Source: Guadua angustifolia
Lineage: Eukaryota; Streptophyta; Magnoliopsida; Poales; Poaceae
Length of the DNA: 64,000 bases
Assembly: GCA_036346375.1 (NCBI GenBank)
Contig: CM070520.1
Location: forward strand, 46,519,854 to 46,583,853
Direction: 5' to 3'
Both the position numbers and the translations under genes were made by a program. This document shows, in pieces, positions 1 to 10,327 of this stretch (within the stretch, counting starts at the first letter, position 1; each line of letters starts with the position of its first letter). The notes beneath the pieces are model-generated. The model made no database searches and had not been told where the DNA came from. It worked only from the letters and a program-made list of their open reading frames with translations.

Positions 1-314
1 TTTCCATCTGTTTCTATCTTAATATATTTTGCGGCAACTCTCTTGCTGCTCTTTCGAAAAAAAAAAAGCTAGACTTGCCTAGATATTTTAACATCGGTCT
101 CTTAGGAGCCCAAATCATATACTCAACCATGTGTCCTTGTTAAACATGTATCCCAGAGATCTTAAAAACAAAAACACAAGGTTATATACAGTATACTGCT
201 TTTTTGTTTTCTAACTATTATTTTCTCTTGTCGAATTCGGCTGTGATGATGGTATGTGGTGATGGCGTCCAGCAAGTTAGTGGTGTGTGATTTCCATTCC
301 TCTTGTTTAGTTTT
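1..314. other. Left flank of CACTA element, intron-like, no gene seen
   Basis: AT-rich sequence with an A-run near 57-68 and no convincing reading frame. It is continuous with the sequence resuming at 23313, because the CACTA element has inserted between them with an ATC duplication. The first coding exon seen after the element (23382) starts at an intron acceptor. This stretch is therefore most simply part of the intron upstream of that exon of gene A. That assignment is inference. Confidence 0.4.
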
Positions 315-317
315 ATC

Positions 318-330
318 CACTACTACGGAA
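318..330 (+). repeat. CACTA left terminal inverted repeat
   Basis: CACTACTACGGAA, preceded by the ATC target duplication at 315-317. It pairs with 23297-23309 with one mismatch (G/A at position 10). Confidence 0.95.
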
Positions 331-337
331 AGGGCCT

Positions 338-560
338 TCAGTACCGGTTCGAAACAGCCTTTAGTACCGGTTTTTGAACCGTGCATAGCTATTTGGGATC
401 GATGCTCAAGGGCATCAGTCCGTTCTCACCCGATCGATAGAGTATCGATGTCGGTTGGAAGTCTGCGTGGCAGCGCGTCGTGAACCCCGAGGACCTTATC
501 GATGCGGTTGGTGTCTCCAACCGTCTTGATGAGGTCCTCATCGATCTTAGTTGGTTTCTT
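338..560. repeat. CACTA 3' subterminal repeat region
   Basis: Short repeated words typical of transposase-binding subterminal regions occur in both orientations: AGTACCGGTT at about 340 and 362, ATCGATG at about 400, 443 and 498, and GGTTGGTGTCTCCAACC near 507. Related words recur at the other end of the element (23060-23290), which supports the two ends belonging together. Confidence 0.75.
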
Positions 561-582
561 CAAGCTGCATCTTGCTGTTTTT

Positions 583-650
583 GTGTGTGTGTATATATAT
601 ATATGTCTGTTTATGTGTGTGTCCAGTAGCTATTATATATGTGTGTGTGT
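583..650. repeat. Simple TG/TA microsatellite
   Basis: Two runs of alternating TG and TA, at about 583-606 and 613-650. Low-complexity sequence inside the CACTA 3' region. Confidence 0.8.
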
Positions 651-939
651 TAAATCACAACTAATTAAAGTACATATAATCAATCATGCACTTTGCCTGA
701 TAATTAAATCACTGAACATTCATTAACAAATTTAATTACATCTAATGTATTAAAATATATACACATATTTGTTCTTCGCTCATCATCTAATGTATTACAA
801 TATATATGTACACAACTTTAATTACAACTTTAGTATTTCTTTTCATACATTCATCGGGATCTTTTACGCGCATCGCTCTTGCTAGCCGTAGATGTCGACC
901 CCGACAGTTCATCGGTCCTTATCGAAGGGCCCCACCTAT

Positions 940-3900
940 TTAAATTTGGTTCGTGAAACTCGTCATAAAGCCGACGAGTTGTTCTTGGATTGCTCTCACT
1001 CATGCCGACGAGAGTTCCGAACCTTGTTCCGCCAAATATTGAGGCACCTGTCGTTAAGTCATTAACTAATCAATACTTAAATTTGCACAAGATATAAGGA
1101 GTACCTATACATCATTAAAGCTAGTAATTATATTTACTCACCCCCTTGTTGCCTTTTAGCATGCGGTTGGCGGCTCTGGTTTGGGTGTGCATAAACTCAC
1201 ATACATAGTAGCCACATAAATTGTTGCCCGGCGGTTGACTCAAGATCTGCGGTGGAAAAGTTGAAAGCGTGAAATGGATGCAAGGAAATTAAGTTAACTA
1301 ACTAAAAAGCTAGCATTATGATATACGTACATGAGAGGCAATTGTAATGTCAAATTTCTCCTTGAATACACCCCTGTTTTTAGCACGGAACCGTGCGAAT
1401 GCACTACACATGTGATTATGAATTGTACATGATTAGAATTTGTTTCAAATTGAAGGAAATAGAACTAGTACGATAATGAAAGGAACAAGAATTAATACCG
1501 GTTGAGCATGTCGATAAAGTTTTGATACTTTTTAACTGGTCTCCTTTGCGAGTCCATAATTGTGATCGAGCTATGATCTAGCTCGATCATAAGAAGAATC
1601 CAGTGAAAACTATACATAGATATGTCAATGTAGATAACTAATTAGTTCTAACATCGTGTTATGAAAAAGGAGTAGAACGAGGTGGTACGAAAACACGTAC
1701 TCAAATCGTAGGCTAGATATATCTTTGATTTATATTTTTGACCCATTAGCGCATTGAATACGTTAGTCTCTGTATCACTTGGGTGGTCTCTAACGGTTGT
1801 CTCGTTGATAACTACTGGGTCCATGAAGCCTATGTCGAAAATACGTTCCCTTCGGCATCTTTGTATCTCCATGCTGCATAAGAAATTAGTTAGGCTTGCA
1901 AGTTAGTATAGTACAAGGGAGTGCACGATAGTTTTTTGTAAATAATTAAGACACTTATAGAGTCTAGCAACCCAGCAAGGCCGCGGCGAGGGCGTCTATC
2001 TGGTATAGATCATATATGACGTCCCATTCGACAAAAAATTCACCTTCACCATGAAAAAATCTTGTTGCTTGTACTTGACAATGAACAAGCGTAGACCATG
2101 CTTGGTGGCGTCCAAGTACCATTCATGAAATTGCCGCATCTTTGTCATTAGCTGGGGCGGCTCCTCACGCCTGACCAATGATCCGCCCACTTTAAATGGC
2201 CATCTTACTTGGGCAAATTCAATCTTTGTTGTGCCTAATATTTGATTTGCGTCAAGGCTAGTTTCATCGAAGAATTGTAACATCTTCTTCTTGGGGCATT
2301 CCTTACTCAATGTGCGCTCGTAGTTTGATTGGTGAGGCATTTCTTTTTGATCCTTCAAATGTTTAATAGTCATCAAGCCTTTGTGAAATTCTTCTGTGCC
2401 AGGTTGAACCTTCTTCTTTGGTGACTTGGGTCTAAGAAATTTAGTTACCTCGCCTTTTACTATCTTCTTAGTCTCTGATCGGGCATATCATATGTAAACC
2501 GGGCTGGAACCACTTATTGGATTGGGTGGAGGACCCGTCTTCTTGGGAGTTGGCGAGTGGCTTGTTTCTCTTGGTGGCGCCTTCTTGGGAGGAGACGGGC
2601 TTCTTGTGGCGCTTATGTGCACGGGAGGTGGTGTAGGAGTCGACGCCTTCTTGGGAGGAGACGAGCTTCTTCCGGGGCTTATATGCACAGGAGATGGTGT
2701 AGGAGACGGCACCTTCTTGGGAGGAGACGGGCTTCTTGTCGGGCTTATATGCACAGGAGGTGGTGTAGGAGTCGACGCCTTCTTGGGAGGAGACGGGTTT
2801 CTTCTCGGGCTTCTTTGCGGAGAGGACACGTCCATGTTATCTCGAAAAATTATGTACCGTTTACGCCACTGGATGAAATTGTGTACTGCCTCTCCTAGCT
2901 TCGTAGTCCCGTCACCTCTAGGAATTTCGAGGTCATGGTCCTCGTACTCAAGCAGACCTCCTCCACCGAGACCTTGGAGTATCTGGCGGTATCTATTGGC
3001 CATGGATAAGCTGCCCGGCTCCAATGGGTGAGCCATGTCGTCGCCGCCTTGAAGGAAAGGTTCCGCTTGGACGTGCAGCTCACAAGGTGTCCATGCCTAA
3101 TGTCGTCTACCGGATACTTGTCCAAGTCCTCTTCGGCAGCCACCGGAAGAAGCATGCTGCCGGAGGGAACTGATGATGTTAGGATTACTTGGAGGTTCTT
3201 GGCCCGTCTCGTGCTGTTGGCTCAAGGCTAATTGCACCTCTCTTCGGATCTCTTTTGCATTCTCTCTGTGTTTGATTCAGCGTTCTTCAAGCGCACTAAG
3301 CTGTTATTATGTCTGTCGAGCCTTGCTCCTCCCCGACTCCTATAGGTCTCGGCGTCTGAGCGAAACCAACCTTCCACGGGATGACACCAATGCCTCGTGT
3401 ACGTCCAGGGTGCTCTGGATTTTACAGGGCCCTTGTTAGCTCGTCGTTCTCCCTGTTTGGCACGAAGCTACCTTGGGAAGACTCCTCGATGGACTGTACA
3501 AGCCTTCTAGCCACATCTCTTAGCACCTCCCCAAACACAACATTGCTGTTATCATCAAGGGCGCCGCTGTGACCATAGAACCAATGCCTTCCTCTGTCGG
3601 GCCAATCCATTGTTGCGGGTGCGACACCCTTCGCTAGCAGGTCCTATTCCCTCTTCTCCCATTTGGGTATTGCGTGGCGGTAACCACTAGGGCCGAGTTA
3701 GTGGTGATAATTTTTCTTCTGTGCATTCAGCTTATTCTTCTCACTCAAACTTTGACCTTCGTCCGAAGTCTTGTAGTTCACGAACGCATCCCAGTGATCT
3801 TGCAACTTTGGGTGCTTGTTGAAGTCAGGCGTTCGATTCTTCTTGATATACTCCGTGTTCAACTTCTTTTTATAAGTCTGGAATGCGATAGCCATCTTCT

Positions 3901-4255
3901 TGAGAGTGTAACTCTTCACCTTCTCTTCGGTCCCTTGGGGGAAGGTGAATGTCTCCTTCAAATCATTCCAAAGCATGTTCTTCGTATCTTCAGGGACCTG
4001 ATCCCATTTTGCTATGCTAATTGGCACATGGTCCCTAACGTGGACGCCGCATGCCGAATTGAACGGCCCAAGCGCCCCTGCGGGTGCAAGAGGTTGGCCG
4101 TTCTCGCCGACTTCGGTGACAACATGTCTTGCCTTCGACTTCTTGCTTGGACCTCGCTGACGTGATTGCCTGCTTGGTTGACCAATCTGAAAGCATGGTA
4201 CAATCATGAATGGGTCAGAATGTTGGCTTAGCATGATAGTGGAACCGACAATCAT
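940..4255 (-). pseudogene. CACTA TNPA-like protein with C-terminal Ulp1/C48 cysteine-protease domain (degenerate)
   Basis: Second gene of the CACTA element, read leftwards. From 4255 a 185-codon frame carries the conserved plant-transposase region (residues such as HVRDHVPISIAKWDQVPE and KLQDHWDAFVNYK). The same protein continues with frame changes through 3610-3422 (PDRGRHWFYGHSG; NPEHPGRTRG) and 3036-2488, which has a Pro-rich KK tail of 66-bp repeats, to 2376-1996. Exons further left resemble a C48 (SUMO-protease-like) peptidase: DIGFMDPVVINETTV at 1830-1770, KKYQNFIDMLNR near 1510-1540, ARFRAKNRGVFKEKFD near 1390, and a catalytic-type QPPGNNLCGYYVCEF near 1240-1180 containing the Cys. The frame ends at a TAA (940-942) after QEQLVGFMTSFTNQI. 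Grass CACTA elements often carry such a domain; its role in transposition is not settled. Exon borders are approximate and several frameshifts make this copy inactive. Confidence 0.8.
2581..2844 (-). repeat. 66-bp coding minisatellite (Pro/Ser/Lys-rich)
   Basis: The 66-bp unit starts at 2581, 2647, 2713 and 2779. On the minus strand it encodes a 22-residue unit around TPPPVHISPTRSPSPPKK inside the TNPA-like gene. The period is a multiple of three, so copy-number changes keep the frame. The opposite-strand open frame over the same bases is a shadow. Confidence 0.85.
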
Positions 4256-5300
4256 GAACGTGACTGATTGTTACCTCGCCGGTCTCATCGTGCTCTGCAG
4301 CCTCGGCGGCCATGAGGCGGGTTAGAGTTCGCCGCCTCATGACCACTACATCCGAAATCAAATTTCTCATAAATTCTTCTTGATCAAATCCTTCGCGTCC
4401 ATAAATCGTTTCTTAGGCTAGAAGAAGCACCGAAAATTAACGAAAATAGATCACGTTTCATGTAAAGTGATGGTACTACTCTAAAAGCGGCGTGGAAGGC
4501 GGTGGGGAAGAGGCGGTAGAGAGGATGGTGGCGGCCAAGATGTTCCTAATGTAAGTCGGCCAAATACTATCAACAAGTATACTTATACATATACATAGAA
4601 ATCTCACATATACATAGAAACTTTACATATACATAGAAATTTCAAAATTCACACTAATATATTTTTTTTAAAAAATAAGGTTATAAATCCACAACTAGTA
4701 TGTTAGTAGTCTATTACACCAAAAGAAAGCAAAGCGATCATTCCATGTCAACCAAGCACGTCACCTCGTGGCCCGTCTCTCAGTGTACCAGACGCTCTCC
4801 TGGTAGCCATGCTTCTTGAACTTGCAAGGGCTGGTCAAGCCAGCCAGGACCTTCTCAATGGCGTGGCCACGCCGCTGAGATGGGCTCGCCACTTGGTAGC
4901 GCTCGAAGTTCAAGAAGCATGGCTGCTGATCAAGCGCCCAAGATAATCGAGAGGTGAGCCATGAGGTGACGTGCTTAATTCATATTATTTTCTCAAGTTA
5001 TTAGCTGCTTGCCTCCTTGGCGCTTGCCCTCGCTAACGACACTACAGATTGACAGAGATACTTGTTATTATAGAGGATCATGAGGCATAGCAACAAACAA
5101 TGCAATATCATGAAGCACGGTAACAACAATGCAATGTGCTAGAAACAACCAAAATTGAACATATACATTGTTATATCCGAGAAAAATGTGCACGGTAACT
5201 ACTTGCACATATACATTGTTATGTCCAGCACTAAAGAAAGGTGTAAACAACAAAAATTTTAAATCAGACATTGATCAGGCAGGAATTAAAAGAACACACA
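4256..5300. other. CACTA intergenic region with a hairpin
   Basis: No gene seen. Bases 4748-4980 form an imperfect inverted repeat. AGCCATGCTTCTTGAACTT (4805-4823) is the exact reverse complement of 4904-4922, and an outer arm around GCACGTCACCTCGTGGC (about 4755) pairs with 4959-4975. Bases 4671-4739 repeat at 8450-8518. Confidence 0.6.
4671..4739 (+). repeat. 69-bp sequence duplicated at 8450-8518
   Basis: AAAATAAGGTTATAAATCC and the following GTATGTTAGTAGTC and ACCAAAAGAAAGCAAAG recur almost unchanged at 8450-8518. In both places the repeat follows an A-rich tract inside the CACTA element. It may mark an internal segment duplication; the mechanism is not visible. Confidence 0.75.
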
Positions 5301-5302
5301 TG

Positions 5303-5700
5303 CATGATACATATACATTTGACATGATACATATACATTTCACATTTCACATGATACATATACATTTCACATTTTAAAATTCAAAATTCACTAGAAATTA
5401 GAAAAATTCACATGATACATATACATTTGACATGATACATATACATTTCAAACTTCACATATACATAGAAATCTCACATATACATAAAACTTCACATATC
5501 GTAGAAATTTCAAAATTCACGAGAAATTAGAAAAATTCACATGATACATATACATTTGACATGATACATATACATTTCAAACTTCACATATACATAGAAA
5601 TCTCACATATACATAGAAACTTCACATATACATAGAAATTTCAAAATTCACCAGAAATTAGAAAAATTTGCATGATACATATACATTTGACATGTGCCAA
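5303..5700. repeat. ~130-bp AT-rich tandem repeat
   Basis: A unit beginning CATGATACATATACATTTG and ending in AAATTAGAAAAATTC starts at about 5303, 5409, 5539 and 5670, giving three copies plus part of a fourth. Each unit contains several CACATATACATAGAAA sub-repeats. A further diverged piece lies at 4578-4650. Confidence 0.85.
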
Positions 5701-5859
5701 TCTCATATAAGGAAATAGCTAAATGAAAGATTATAGATACTTTAGCAAAAAAAATCGTGGACTAGTAGAAAATGGAAAGATTATAGATACTTTATATATA
5801 CTTCACATATATAAATGAAGTTTTAGCAATTGGGTCATGAGAGAGCAATAGTGCTAATA

Positions 5860-6740
5860 AATGAACCGCATGAGGCTCTACATCACAATATCGCATGGTG
5901 GCTACCCAAATCCATGTGTTTCAAAAAATCAGATGGACGGAATGAGCCCTTATGTCATTATAGCGGCATCACAAACACAAACAAATCAACATGTTTCATT
6001 AACTAGAAGGGATGCATGAACCCCTACATCACAAAAGCCATTAGAGCTACTCAAATCAATGTGTTTCATCAACTAGAAAGACTGCATAAACCCATACAAC
6101 ACAATAGCACATATTTTATTAACCGGATGGTTAACATGAGGATCTACATCACAATATCACATGGCAGTTGATCAAATCCATGTGTTTTAAAAGCCAAAAG
6201 GACTACATGAGCCCCTATGTCATCTAAGCAGCATCACAACCAGCAGGTAAATCGACGTGTTTCGTTAACAAAAAGGATTACATGTTTCATTAACCAAAAG
6301 GACTATGAATCTATAGATAACAATAGAACACTTGGCAACCGATCAAAGCTATATATTTCATTAACCATAGACCACATGAGCCTTAGCATCACAATTAATA
6401 TCACATGGCGGCTAGCTAGTCAAATCCAAGTGTTTCAAAAACCAGATAGATTGCATAAGCACCTATGTCAAAATAGCGCATAGCAACATCAGCCAAAATG
6501 AGATGGATTGTGTGAGCCCCTATGTCACAATAGCTCATAGTAGGTGGTCAAATTTAAGTGATTCATCACCGCATGAACTCCTACGTTATGATAGCATAAT
6601 GTAGCCAGTCAAACCCAAATATTTTGTCAACCACAAGGGCTGCATGGACCTATGTCACAATCGCAAATGACACGTGAATTAGGATGGACTGCATAAGCCT
6701 ACGTACGTCACCATAGCCTATGGTAGCTAATAAAATCCAT
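5860..6740. repeat. Degenerate tandem array with a period near 70-85 bp
   Basis: About eleven diverged copies of a unit that reads roughly GCATGAGCCCCTATGTCAC, then AATAGC.CATGG.GGCTAG, then TCAAATCCATGTGTTTCAT, then CAACCAGAAGGAC. Examples start near 5905, 5985, 6050, 6173, 6246, 6343, 6420, 6540 and 6607. Frames are not conserved, so the array is probably non-coding. Confidence 0.7.
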
Positions 6741-7335
6741 TCATATATCCTCTTCTAATAGTGACACACTAGCCACTAAATTAGAGGGAGGGGGGCGAAG
6801 CGAATTTCTAAAAAATGATATGTAGTACAATTTTAACTAGTTGAAGGCGTGATCTACAAGTATGGAGCACTAATATTAGCCACATTGCTTAAGACTCCAT
6901 GCAATTCAGTGGCTCAAAGATATATAGGACTAATGGGAAAATGATGTCTTAACTCCATGCAATTCAGATCAGTTCAACAAGAGGTGCTAATCGAATCATC
7001 TAACTAAGACCAAACCAACAAATACTAAATTCAGATCAATGGGTTCAGTAACTTAATTGAGCAATGCTATTCTAATCAATAACCAGCAGAATATTTTTGC
7101 TATCCAAAACAACCTGCACCCCACTGTTCTTGTCCGAAACAACCAACAGATTTATTGCATCTTATAGACTCCATTCCAATAATCAAGCACAAACCAGACA
7201 ACTATATATATTACTCACTATCAGCATATCCACATTTTCAGAATCCCACATAAGGCCTCATCTACTGCACATCAACACTAATCACATCAAAAAAACACAG
7301 AACATATAATCTATGCTTGATTTATTGCCAAAGGA
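6741..7335. other. CACTA internal AT-rich region, nothing recognised
   Basis: No gene or repeat family recognised. Short frames here lack any family motif. Confidence 0.4.
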
Positions 7336-7690
7336 TTGACAGGAAGGGAGGGAAGTAAAACACATTTGCGCAAAACCGAATCAATCTGCAAGGTGAACAA
7401 ACATTGTACCGTCGGACACGAGGAGGACGGCAGCAAGGTCGTCGGCGGCGGTGAGGAGGACGGCGGCGAGGTTATCGAGGCGCTTCGGGGTCTATGGAGG
7501 GAGGATTTGGCTGAGCGACGGCAGGATCGTCGGATCGAGAGGCGAGCGGTGCGGTGCACGGGGTCGTCGTGGCGAGGCGAGGAAGGTAGCGGCGGTGCGT
7601 GGGTGAGAACTTCGAAGTTGAGGGAAGAACACGGCGGGAGGAGCAGAAATTGGGAAGAGGAGGCGGGAGAGGTTGTTTATAGGTGCACCA
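7336..7690. other. GC-rich island before a subterminal-like repeat cluster
   Basis: A sharp rise in G+C compared with both sides. Open frames exist on both strands, but their peptides are low-complexity (Gly/Glu/Arg on +, Ser/Pro on -) and carry no motif. On the minus strand it lies about 3 kb upstream of the TNPA-like gene and could be its leader or first exon; that is inference. Confidence 0.35.
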
Positions 7691-7694
7691 TCGA

Positions 7695-7880
7695 TCTGGT
7701 TGGTGTCTTCAACGGATCGATGTCCACATCGATCGGTTGGCTATACCAACCGGGATCGATGTATCTATCAATCACGGTTGGCTATACCAAGCGGATCGAT
7801 TCTCAACATTAGTCGGTTGGATACACGGTTGGTGTATCCAACGTACTAATGTGAAGAATCGTCCGGTTGAATACACCAAC
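7695..7880. repeat. Internal cluster of CACTA subterminal-type repeats
   Basis: GGTTGGTGTCTTCAAC, GGTTGGCTATACCAACC, GGTTGGTGTATCCAAC and GGTTGAATACACCAAC lie within 190 bp, together with repeated ATCGATG words. The same vocabulary marks the two real ends (338-560 and 23060-23290). No CACTA terminus follows here. Confidence 0.65.
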
Positions 7881-7912
7881 AGTCTTGATTAAATTATTTT
7901 CGACAATCTAAT

Positions 7913-8449
7913 AAAATAAGATTACTAGCCATTTATAAATTCCTTTTATAGTTTCTACAATTCAACAATAATATTGAAAATTTATGTATTCTTTAGAATA
8001 TTATTTTATAAACTTCTAATATAAATTAAAATTATAAAATTATAAGAAATAAAGTAATTTTGCACTCTTATAATTCTAATGCAAATTTTCACCTTGTTAC
8101 ATAAATTCAATTATTGCTTCTTTGCTTAATAAAAAATAATAAATCATTCTTATTCCACACTAAAATGATTTTCAAAAATTAAAATAAGATTACTAGTCAT
8201 TTATAAATTCCTTTTATAGTTTCTACAATTCAACAATAATTTTGAAAATTAATATATTCTTTAGCATATTATTTTATAAACCTCTAATATAAATTAAAAT
8301 TATGAAAAATTATAAGAAATAAAGTAATTTTGCTCTCTTATAATTATAATGCAAATTTTTACCTTGTTACATAAATTCAATTATTGCTTCTTGCTTAATA
8401 AAAAATAATAAATCATTCTTATTCCACACTAAAATGATTTTCAAAAAAT
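7913..8449. repeat. 268-bp AT-rich direct tandem duplication
   Basis: Two full copies (7913-8180 and 8181-8449) match closely, from AAAATAAGATTACTAG to TGATTTTCAAAAA. The first bases of a third copy start at 8450 and continue into the 69-bp repeat shared with 4671-4739. Confidence 0.9.
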
Positions 8450-8518
8450 AAAATAAGGTTATTAATACACAACAAGTATGTTAGTAGTCTATTACACCAA
8501 AAGAAAGCAAAGTGATCC
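8450..8518 (+). repeat. Second copy of the 69-bp repeat
   Basis: Near-identical to 4671-4739. It begins at the point where the 268-bp tandem unit breaks off. Confidence 0.75.
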
Positions 8519-8674
8519 GTGCATGGACACATGGCAACAATTTAGTAGCATGGGAACACAGTAGACAAGATTTAACATGAAAAAGGAAAACTAAGCATCC
8601 ATGAGTGACAGAAAACTAAGCCGAAGGAGTGAGCTAGCTATCTTCTAAGAAGGGAGTATACAACACGGTTGGAC

Positions 8675-9159
8675 TTATTTGCTAACATACTTTGTTTTTA
8701 CAAGCAATCCTTCATTATGATCACAGTGTACGTATAGAGATTCCTCTGTATCATTCAGGATACTAATGTCTACGTCCACTGTGAAAGGAGGCAGCTCATC
8801 GAACTGATTATACTCTTCTTCATCTGTGACGCCCTCAACTCCAACAATCCTTCTTTTACCTGGAAGAACCACGTGGCGCCTTGGTTGATCGCTACTGCTA
8901 GTCTTCTCCTTCTGCTTTATGTTTTCGGTAGACTTGTCATTCTGCTTCTTGCTTTTAGTAGGCTTGTCCTTACCGCTTGTTAGGTTTCTTTGTCCATGTC
9001 CATCACATAGAATACCTGTGTCACATCATTAGCGAGCACGAACGGTTCATCCCTATAAGCCACTTGCTTGAGGTCCACAGTTGTCATACCGTACTTATCG
9101 ATCTCCACGGCTATTAGTTTGACCCATTAGCACCAAAACAGAGGGACTTTTAAAGGCCC
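8675..9159 (-). pseudogene. TNP2-like CACTA transposase, C-terminal fragment (DUF4216 type)
   Basis: The C-terminal part of the transposase that starts at 21832, cut off from the rest by the gypsy insertion. Read leftwards it shows GPLKVPLFWC, an in-frame stop, then WVKL, EIDKYGMTTVDLKQVAYRD, EPFVLANDVTQVFYVMDMD, a Lys-rich linker, and HVVLPGKRRIVGVEGVTDEE with DELPPFTVDVD, ending HNEGLLVKTKYVSK and a stop at 8675. This order is typical of the DUF4216 tail of plant TNP2-type proteins. Compared with such proteins, roughly 300 residues between this piece and 19729 are missing, so DNA was lost at the left border of the gypsy element. No function is expected. Confidence 0.8.
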
Positions 9160-10292
9160 ATCAGATCTGTTTATTCAAACTTCAACAGCCCAGATTAAAT
9201 CTATCTTGCGCATCACGATCCGCTACGTGGTTACCCCGGTACGCGACGCGTGGACGCATCACTACCACACGATTGAAATCCTACGGTTCTCACTGATTCA
9301 ATCCTACGCAATTCACTACCACTACGTGGCAACACCTAAACCATTCGATCTAAATCCAACGGTTACGGGGTGAAGATGGCGCTTATTGTTACCGTGACGA
9401 CGTGGCGGAATCCGGAGCATTCGGTGGCGATCGGACGGTGGACGAAGCTCGGCTGACGGTGATGGCACGGCGGCGCGATTCTTGCCGGAGAGGAAGAAGA
9501 TGATGGCGACGACGGCGTTTGGGGCTTCCTCCGGTGACACGAGATGGCTCCTTGGACGCGGCTCGTCACATGCAACTCGACGGCGACCTCGAAGACGGCA
9601 GAGAGTAACCGGAGTTGGTGCTAAGACGGCGGAACTATCTCGGGACTACGGCGAGCTCGTGTGGGCGCTACGGTGTGTCTCGGGAGGCGTGAGAGGATGC
9701 AAATGAAGCGGAAGGGACTGCTATGCATGATGCGCCGGCTAATGAAGGCGGGGATTAAACACACCGGCGTTAATGGCGCACGGAGTCCACGGCAGTAACG
9801 CGCGGCAGCGGCGCTTCCGGAAACTAAAGATGAGCGACGTGGCTCAATCGTTTCCGTCCACACGGTAATGAATCGAACAACCCATAAGCGCGCGCGACGT
9901 GATTTTCCTGGAGTTGTCCGATCCAAATTGAACGGTTATTACGCAGCGCCGTTTAGGTTTTCCGTTAATAATTTGGCGGTGGTGCGAATGAGCTCGACCC
10001 AACACTATTCATCGATTTTTCTCTGATTTTTGAATAAAAATAATTCCAGAAATTCATTTAAATCATTTGAGGCATTTAAAATATTAGATAAATTCTAGAA
10101 AATATTTTGGAACATTTTGAACTCAAATAAAATAATTTCATTTATAATTTGCAAAAACTTATTCATACTTAATTTATTTCCAAAGAAGGGTTAAATTCTA
10201 GAAATTTAAATTAATTCCAAATAAATTCCAAAAATTCTCAAAAATTCAAAATAACATTAAATTAAAAATGGACCAAATTTTTGGATGTTACA
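9160..10292 (-). repeat. 3' LTR of the Tekay element, truncated
   Basis: Matches 18594-19728 along its length. It ends at GGATGTTACA (10292), next to the purine tract. The left edge at about 9160 abuts CACTA coding sequence with only a few bases of shared ATC sequence. The outer 2.5 kb present in the other LTR (16112-18593) is absent, which fits a deletion across the element-host junction. Confidence 0.88.
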
Positions 10293-10310
10293 AACCTCCC
10301 CCCTTAACGG
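10293..10310 (-). promoter_or_regulatory. Polypurine tract (plus-strand primer site)
   Basis: On the minus strand AAGGGGGGAGGTT lies immediately before TGTAACATCC of the 3' LTR, the expected place for second-strand priming of an LTR retrotransposon. Confidence 0.85.
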
Positions 10311-10327
10311 AATCTCGAGCCCGAGAT

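Noticed and set aside
2522..3031. 169-codon + strand frame, Gly-rich
   Set aside because: Antisense shadow of the Pro-rich coding minisatellite in the TNPA-like gene. No motif of its own.
5303..5700. Regularly spaced repeats considered as a CRISPR array
   Set aside because: Units are contiguous 130-bp tandem repeats without unique spacers, and the sequence is eukaryotic.
7336..7812. 158-codon + frame in the GC-rich island
   Set aside because: Composition-driven (Gly/Glu/Arg) and runs into subterminal repeats. The element genes are on the other strand.
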